Part shown: positions 33,758 through 38,180 of the stretch, in pieces
How the letters are laid out: each line of letters opens with the position of its first letter
How positions within the stretch are numbered: the stretch's first letter is position 1
Assembly: GCA_019244165.1 (NCBI GenBank)
Contig: JAFATA010000041.1
Span: forward strand, 1 to 38,180
Reading direction: 5' to 3'
Source: Pseudonocardiales bacterium
GTDB lineage: Bacteria; Actinomycetota; Actinomycetes; Mycobacteriales; Pseudonocardiaceae
DNA length: 38,180 bases
Position numbers and translations under genes: made by a program
Notes under the pieces: model-generated
The model's database searches: none
The model's input: only the letters and a program-made list of their open reading frames with translations
Told to the model about the DNA's origin: nothing

Positions 33758-34125
33758 GTCGTTCCCCGAACTGGACGAGACCACGCATGGCCGTACTCTA
33801 CGGCCTGGCACCGACAACCTGCGGCGTGATCGGCTTGCGTGTCGTCGCAGAACGGGTACCGTCTGGCAGCGCTCGGCGTATTGATCTCAGACAGTGCGTG
33901 CACCACCTGCTTAACCTGGGGCGACGGCTCGTAATTTGGCCCGCGCAGCGGGCAGCCCCTGGCTTGTCCGCTGCGCGGGCCGGTGTGAGCCGTCGCGAGG
34001 GATCCAGGTCTGACAGGTAGTGCACTTTTGACGCCCCACCGAACACTGCATCCGCTCTGTTGTCTCGACTCGAACGAGTGAAGCTGTGCACGCTCTGGGT
34101 TGCAGGGGAGCGGCACCGGGGCGGG
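33758..34125. other. Gene-free region between methyltransferase and XRE regulator
   Basis: No convincing gene in 368 bases. It holds a long inverted repeat (listed separately) and should include the promoter of the methyltransferase/nuclease operon on the minus strand. The composition returns to high GC here, so one edge of the AT-richer island lies close to 33760. Confidence 0.45.
33921..33996. repeat. Long two-tier inverted repeat (strong hairpin)
   Basis: Inner arms GGCCCGCGCAGCGG (33938-33951) and CCGCTGCGCGGGCC (33968-33981) pair perfectly over 14 bases around a 16-base loop. Outer arms GCGACGGCTC (33921-33930) and GAGCCGTCGC (33987-33996) add 10 perfect pairs across short internal loops. 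The 76-base structure could be a bidirectional terminator without a T-run, a small structured RNA, or the remnant of a mobile element next to the acquired methyltransferase unit. Confidence 0.6.
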
Positions 34126-35541
34126 TTACGTTGCCAGAACCCCCCGCGCCTGTTCCAGGAAGTTCCCTACGGCGGGGACCGACGCGTGCGGCTGCATCCG
34201 CATAAAGAGATCACGGAGGCGGTCGATACCGTAGGTGGAGGTCACACTCTCGGCCAGGCGCACCGCCACCAACCCGCGGTCCGCGGCTGCCTCCAGGTCA
34301 CGCTGCGGGCCGGGTTGAGCAAGAGCAGTAGCGAAGTGGATCAAGTATATCTGGCGGTCCCGCGCGAAGGACTCATCGAACAGCGCGGTTCCCCTATCGA
34401 GCAGCGGCGTCGCCCGATCAGGCTGCCCCAGCCGCAGCAGGCACCAGCCCGCCTCAACCATGGTCACCGCTGGAGTCACCCAGTACAACCAGCGTGGATC
34501 GCTATCCGGCTCAAACTGCTCGATCTGCCTGTCCGCCTGGGCGAGGGCCGCCATGCACGCCGATCCCTCCTGCAGGGTCGCCAGCGCAGCGGCCTTCCGA
34601 ATGGACAACTCGACCAGCAGCCGGGGGCTCTCCCGACCGCGGATCCCGGCCACGGCGGTCTCAATGAGGGTGACCGCCTCAGCCGGCCGACCGTGACAAG
34701 CTGCCTGATCGGCCATGCACGCGAGAATGTGGGCGCCCAGGGGACGGTCGTCGGCAGTGTGGGCCGCATGCAAGGCGGCGATGTGGTACCGCTGCGCCAA
34801 CCCGACTCGCCCCGCGTCGGCGGCAGCCACGCCGGTCAGCTGGCCCAGCTCGGCCAGCGCGATGTGTAGCCGTCGGCCAGTGTGATCGTCGTAGGAGGCC
34901 TGGTCGAGCAGCTCCGCGACCCACCCGAAAGCGTGCTGCGCCAGCGCGAGCACCCTGCCGCCACCTGCCGTATCATCCATCGCCCGAAGCGTGGTGATCA
35001 TGGATGACATCTGATCGACAAGCGTTCCTGAGATCCGAGCACCGGATAGCCCGGACACCAGGGGCTCCGGCTCGCGAATCAACCAGCGATGTGCCGGGAC
35101 CGTCAAGCCCGCTCCGGTTAGCAGGTTAAAATGCCGACGCTTCACTGAGCTACCACCACCGCTTAGCGTGACTGATGCCTCGACGGTACCTCGCTGGTTC
35201 CACGGCGCGGCAAGTACCGGGTCACCTTCAGCGTCCTCGGCCGGCTCACCAGGCGCGTCGGCTTCACTGGGCTGGCGCTCGGCAAGGACCAGCTGATCAC
35301 GCCGCGTCAGCGCCACACCCTCGGTGAACCGGGCTTTCGCCTCCTCGGAAGCTTGCGCCAGGGCGGTGTCCAGTATCTGTTGCATGTAGGGCCGCTGAGT
35401 GATGCCCGCCTGCCGGGCTTCCCACTTGTTGACCGTTCGCGCCCCCACCCCAAGCCGGGCCGCGAAATCACGGATGCTCAGCCGCAACGCCTGCCGCAAC
35501 AGCTTCGCCTCACGACCGGTCCAGTGATCCACAGTGCTCAC
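34126..35541 (-). CDS. XRE-family regulator with TPR-like C-terminus, divergent from tgmA
   Basis: A 471-residue regulator. Residues about 10-55 form an HTH (LLRQALRLSIRDFAARLGVG, then RTVNKWEARQAG). A long linker and helical TPR-like repeats follow (HAAHTADDRPLGAHILACMA; AVTLIETAVAGIRG; IRKAAALATLQEGSACMAAL). I chose the GTG that gives MSTVDHWTGREAKLL, a typical N-terminus for this group; the frame is open further upstream. It is divergent from the RiPP precursor gene tgmA with 308 bases between, a common layout for XRE control of tgm clusters. The TPR domain would sense a peptide or small ligand; this is inference. Confidence 0.82.
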   Translation of the reverse strand: MSTVDHWTGREAKLLRQALRLSIRDFAARLGVGARTVNKWEARQAGITQRPYMQQILDTALAQASEEAKARFTEGVALTRRDQLVLAERQPSEADAPGEPAEDAEGDPVLAAPWNQRGTVEASVTLSGGGSSVKRRHFNLLTGAGLTVPAHRWLIREPEPLVSGLSGARISGTLVDQMSSMITTLRAMDDTAGGGRVLALAQHAFGWVAELLDQASYDDHTGRRLHIALAELGQLTGVAAADAGRVGLAQRYHIAALHAAHTADDRPLGAHILACMADQAACHGRPAEAVTLIETAVAGIRGRESPRLLVELSIRKAAALATLQEGSACMAALAQADRQIEQFEPDSDPRWLYWVTPAVTMVEAGWCLLRLGQPDRATPLLDRGTALFDESFARDRQIYLIHFATALAQPGPQRDLEAAADRGLVAVRLAESVTSTYGIDRLRDLFMRMQPHASVPAVGNFLEQARGVLAT

Positions 35542-35849
35542 CGGCGCCACACCCCCTCGATCACGACGACCACGCGCAGCGTAGCCGCAGTACCGGACAG
35601 TTACGCCCAATGTGCACCACCGAGACACCGGTAGGACGTTCCCGCCAGGCCCCGCGCCCGGCAGGCTGTCGATCGACCCCCACTAGCCCCGGCCGGCCGC
35701 CGGTTGAGCACTCACCCCCTTCAGCTCCCGGCGGCCGGTCGGCTCCACCCATCAGCGGTGATCTCCGGGCGGGCTCGTGATGTGTTGCTTGCCGGAACAG
35801 CGGCACGGCATGATGCGAGAGATGTCTTCCTCGTCAGAGGAGAATCCCC
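35542..35849. promoter_or_regulatory. Divergent promoter region of the XRE regulator and tgmA
   Basis: No gene is seen. For tgmA, TTGCTT (35785-35790) and CATGAT (35809-35814), 18 bases apart, could be -35 and -10 elements, followed by the ribosome site AGAGGAGA before the GTG at 35850. The promoter elements are weak matches. Confidence 0.4.
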
Positions 35850-36218
35850 GTGTCCGAGCGCCCCGCTCCGTTGTGGCGTGACCCGCTGTTTAGCCCCGGC
35901 GACCGGTTCCCGCTGGGACCGCCGCGCGGGATCCTGGAGGACTGCCAGGAGGGGCCGAGCCCTTCGGGCATCCGGCCGTTCTCGCTGCGCCACGTGGTGC
36001 CCGGCGCGCGGCTCGACACCCCGCCGACCTGGCGCTACACCTATTGTCACGAGCGGCAGATCGCGCTGGTACACGACGAGGACGGCTCGCTGGTCCCGCT
36101 GCTGCGGCACACCAAGCCCGGCGCCACCCCACCCGTCGACACCACCTACATTCCCGACCAGGACCCGAACAACCCTCCTCCGGAGGAGTTCACGAATCCG
36201 GACTACCAGTCCGATTAA
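35850..36218 (+). CDS. tgmA: Putative ATP-grasp-modified RiPP (graspetide) precursor
   Basis: A 122-residue precursor peptide. The leader holds GIRPFSLRHV (residues 40-49), the PFxLR-type recognition motif of ATP-grasp RiPP precursors, followed by a conserved beta-rich part (WRYTYCHERQIALVHDEDGS). The C-terminal 36 residues, from HTKPGATPP to NPDYQSD, are rich in Thr, Ser and Asp/Glu, the groups joined as esters or amides by the partner ligase. Likely acceptors are Thr88, 93, 98, 99 and 115; donors are Asp97, 103, 105, 118, 122 and Glu112-113. The GTG start has AGAGGAGA eight bases upstream. The tgmB start follows one base after the stop, so the pair is coupled. No export gene is seen within the window. 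Confidence 0.85.
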   Translation: MSERPAPLWRDPLFSPGDRFPLGPPRGILEDCQEGPSPSGIRPFSLRHVVPGARLDTPPTWRYTYCHERQIALVHDEDGSLVPLLRHTKPGATPPVDTTYIPDQDPNNPPPEEFTNPDYQSD

Positions 36219-36219
36219 G

Positions 36220-37224
36220 ATGACCGTTCTGGTGCTGGCTCGAGACATCGATCCCTCGGTGGACCGGCTTGTCGAGGAGCTGGGCGGGCGCGGGGTGCCG
36301 GTGTTCCGCACCGACCTGGTGGCCTTCCCGCAGGCGCTGACGCTGGATGCCCGGCTTGGTCCGGAGGGCTGGGACGGGGTGCTGGCCACCCCACACCGCG
36401 AGGTGCGCCTGAGCGAGATCCGCTCGGTGTGGTACCGCCACCCCTCGCACTTCGAGCTGCCGGAGGGCCTGTCCGTAGCGGAGCGCCGGCACGCCGCCGC
36501 CGAGGCCCGGTGCGGGTTCGCTGGGGTGCTGTCCAGCTTGGAGGACGTACTGTGGGTGAACTATCCCGCGCGGAAGTCCGATGCCCTCAAGCCGCGGCAG
36601 CTGCACGTGGCCCGCCGCTGCGGGCTGGCGGTGCCCGACTCGGTGGTGACCAACACACCGGAGGGGGTACGCGAGTTCGCCCGCAGCCTCGGCGAGCCGC
36701 TAGCCGGCAAGACCCTGACCGGGGTGCTGCTGGTCGAGTCGGGCCGGATCCAGATCGCCTACACCCGCCGCATCGAGCTGGCCGAGCTGGACGACCTGGC
36801 CGGGATCGAGACCACATTGCATTTCTTCCAGCCGTTTTTAGCCAAGGCCTGGGAGGCCCGGGTGGCCGTCGTCGGCGAGCGGGTCTTCGCGGCGGCGATC
36901 CACGCCGGTTCGGACGCCGCCCGGGTGGACTGGAGATCGGACTACGCCAGCCTCGACTACGAGATCGTCGAGCCACCCGAGCCCGTTGTCACCGGCATCC
37001 ACCGGTTCATGCGGGCTTTCGGGTTGTCGTTTGGCGCGTTTGATTTCGCGGTGACCCCAGACCAAGAGTGGATCATGCTTGAGTGCAATCCCTTCGGCGC
37101 CTACGGCTGGCTGGAGGATGCGTTGGACCTGCCCATCACCTCGGCGCTCGCCGACCTGCTCGAGAATGGAGCCGTGGCATGCCGCCCTACCCCACCGACC
37201 TCGACCCCGACGAGCAGCGCCTAG
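36220..37224 (+). CDS. tgmB: ATP-grasp ribosomal peptide maturase (SAV_5884-type)
   Basis: A 334-residue ATP-grasp ligase that activates Asp/Glu side chains of the precursor and joins them to Ser/Thr/Lys side chains. Family pattern: MTVLVLARDIDPSVDRLVEE at the start, SVWYRHPSHFEL at about 69-80, the NYPARKSDALKPRQL lysine region at about 114-128, EARVAVVGERVFAAAIHAGS at about 212-231, and FDFAVTPDQEWIMLECNP with FGAYGWLED at about 274-300, which bears the metal-binding Glu and Asn. It lies between tgmA (one-base gap) and tgmC (46-base overlap), the standard gene order for this class. The C-terminal tail is Thr/Pro-rich. Confidence 0.93.
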   Translation: MTVLVLARDIDPSVDRLVEELGGRGVPVFRTDLVAFPQALTLDARLGPEGWDGVLATPHREVRLSEIRSVWYRHPSHFELPEGLSVAERRHAAAEARCGFAGVLSSLEDVLWVNYPARKSDALKPRQLHVARRCGLAVPDSVVTNTPEGVREFARSLGEPLAGKTLTGVLLVESGRIQIAYTRRIELAELDDLAGIETTLHFFQPFLAKAWEARVAVVGERVFAAAIHAGSDAARVDWRSDYASLDYEIVEPPEPVVTGIHRFMRAFGLSFGAFDFAVTPDQEWIMLECNPFGAYGWLEDALDLPITSALADLLENGAVACRPTPPTSTPTSSA

Positions 37225-37982
37225 CCCAGGCCCGGCTGGGTGAGCTGGCCGAGAAGTTCACCGAGGCCGGCGCGCTGCGTACCCCGGCATGGCGGGAGGT
37301 GTTCCAGCGGACCTGGCGGCACCCCTACATTCCCATCTACTACCCCGATCCGGGAGGCCGGTGCCTGCTGTCGATCGACCCGCAGCGGCGTGGGGAGTGG
37401 CTGGAAGCGGTGTACAGCGACCAGACGTTGCTCACCAAGGTGGTGCAGGTGCCGCTGTCCCCGACGCTGCGGCCAGGCACCGCACCGCTGCTGACCAGCT
37501 CCTCGACCCTGCCGTCGCTGGTGCTCCTCATGCTGGAGGAGCTGGACGTCACCGACGGGCACCGGGTGCTGGAGATCGGCACCGGCAGCGGCTACAACGC
37601 CGCGCTGCTGTGCGAACGGCTCGGCAGCGAGTGCGTGACCAGCGTGGATATCGACCCAGAGCTAGTGGAGCTGGCCACCGAGCGGCTGGCCGCCAACGGC
37701 TATACCCCGACCCTGGCCGCCGTGGACGGCGCCGGTGGCTACCCGCCCGGCGCCCCCTACGACCGGATCATCGCCACCTGCAGTGTGCAAGCCATCCCCC
37801 CGGCGTGGCTGGAGCAGGCCGCGCCAGACGCGGTGATCCTGGTCGATGTGCGCGGCAAGATCGGGGGCACCCTGGTCCGGCTGAGCATCGACGGCGACGG
37901 GAGGGCGAGCGGACGGTTCCTGCCGCTGGGCACCGGGTTCATGTGGCTACGGCACACGATGGACTTTCTACCCCCCCCGTGA
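37179..37982 (+). CDS. tgmC: PIMT-like methyltransferase of ATP-grasp peptide system, frame-shifted
   Basis: A SAM-dependent methyltransferase related to protein-L-isoaspartate O-methyltransferase. TSSSTLPSLVLLMLEEL (about 106-122) matches the PIMT substrate-binding loop, and HRVLEIGTGSGYNAALL (about 128-144) is motif I. In characterised graspetide clusters such as fuscimiditide, this enzyme methylates an Asp that then closes to an aspartimide; a like role is inferred. The ATG at 37179 has GGAG seven bases upstream and overlaps tgmB by 46 bases. The frame stops at 37982, directly after a run of eight C. The family-like sequence continues in another frame (VIWEPEGGPVHSVTNVDP) to the window end. 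Usual length is near 380-400 residues, so this is a frame-shifted gene, a sequencing error or a switchable tract. Confidence 0.85.
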   Translation: MPPYPTDLDPDEQRLAQARLGELAEKFTEAGALRTPAWREVFQRTWRHPYIPIYYPDPGGRCLLSIDPQRRGEWLEAVYSDQTLLTKVVQVPLSPTLRPGTAPLLTSSSTLPSLVLLMLEELDVTDGHRVLEIGTGSGYNAALLCERLGSECVTSVDIDPELVELATERLAANGYTPTLAAVDGAGGYPPGAPYDRIIATCSVQAIPPAWLEQAAPDAVILVDVRGKIGGTLVRLSIDGDGRASGRFLPLGTGFMWLRHTMDFLPPP

Positions 37983-38180
37983 TCTGGGAACCCGAGGGCG
38001 GGCCGGTGCACTCGGTCACCAACGTGGACCCGACCCTGCTGCACACCAGCAGCCTGTTCGCCTTCATCGCGCAGTGGCACCTGCCGGAGGTCACCTGGGG
38101 CATGCCGACCGACGACGGCGCGCCCGGCGTCAGCCTCTACGCACCCGACGGCTCCCGCGCCTCGGCCCAGAGCACCCCCG
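37971..38180 (+). other. C8 tract and out-of-frame continuation of tgmC
   Basis: Eight C at 37971-37978 precede the stop TGA. Adding one C (or removing two) gives an open frame to the window edge that reads VIWEPEGGPVHSV, then PTLLHTSSLFAFIAQWHLPE and VTWGMPTDDGAPG. This is the C-terminal part expected for tgmC-type methyltransferases. The gene is also cut by the window end. Confidence 0.75.

Noticed and set aside
33787..34020. Possible small gene across the long hairpin
   Set aside because: It runs through the inverted repeat, has no ribosome site and no recognisable protein pattern.
1..38180. CRISPR array, intact insertion sequence or transposase
   Set aside because: No regularly spaced repeats and no transposase-like protein were seen; the repeats found are short and local.

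Overview
The window is high-GC DNA with GTG starts, GGAGG-type ribosome binding sites and gene families typical of filamentous actinobacteria: XRE regulators with TPR-like tails, small companion proteins, Uma2, NACHT, an SAV_5884-type ATP-grasp RiPP cluster and Ku next to a LigD-like ligase. A Pseudonocardiales-like chromosome is my best inference. The Pat, NarGHJI and acetoacetyl-CoA synthetase proteins fit that, but no species can be named from the sequence alone.

Layout. (1) 1-2981: tRNA-Ser(GCT), a small membrane protein, and a decayed NACHT NTPase gene with one in-frame stop and two frame changes. (2) 2887-7744: acetoacetyl-CoA synthetase with a dienelactone-hydrolase-like protein that lacks the nucleophile, an aromatic/histidinol-phosphate aminotransferase (pat), and moaA. 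Short repeats lie upstream of moaA. (3) 7987-12698: ku is translationally coupled to an unusual gene that joins a LigD-type ligase fold, with its catalytic motifs lost, to a LytS-type histidine-kinase module. An SPFH protein and a PQQ-like propeller lipoprotein follow. (4) 12884-16933: accessory stretch with Uma2, an internally deleted XRE regulator, an HD phosphohydrolase, an XRE regulator and a string of small unknown genes. (5) 17195-26627: respiratory nitrogen block with a multicopper oxidase lipoprotein, a formate/nitrite-family channel, an unknown lipoprotein and narGHJI. (6) 26731-29361: an Nramp-related transporter coupled to a soluble MgtE-like sensor protein. (7) 29799-33757: a radical-SAM fragment, then a visibly AT-richer two-gene restriction-modification-like unit, probably acquired horizontally. 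(8) 34126-38180: a graspetide-type RiPP cluster with a divergent XRE/TPR regulator, precursor tgmA, ATP-grasp ligase tgmB and PIMT-like methyltransferase tgmC. tgmC is frame-shifted at a run of eight C and runs off the window.

How the genes may work together. MoaA makes the molybdopterin precursor needed by NarG. NarGHI reduces nitrate at the membrane with NarJ as chaperone, and the FNT channel could move nitrite or formate. The tgm genes form a self-contained peptide-modification pathway. The most unusual item is the Ku-linked pseudo-ligase/histidine-kinase fusion: two enzyme folds, both with altered active-site motifs, kept in one intact 537-codon frame next to Ku. The second candidate for an undescribed system is the AT-richer methyltransferase plus PD-(D/E)XK nuclease pair.
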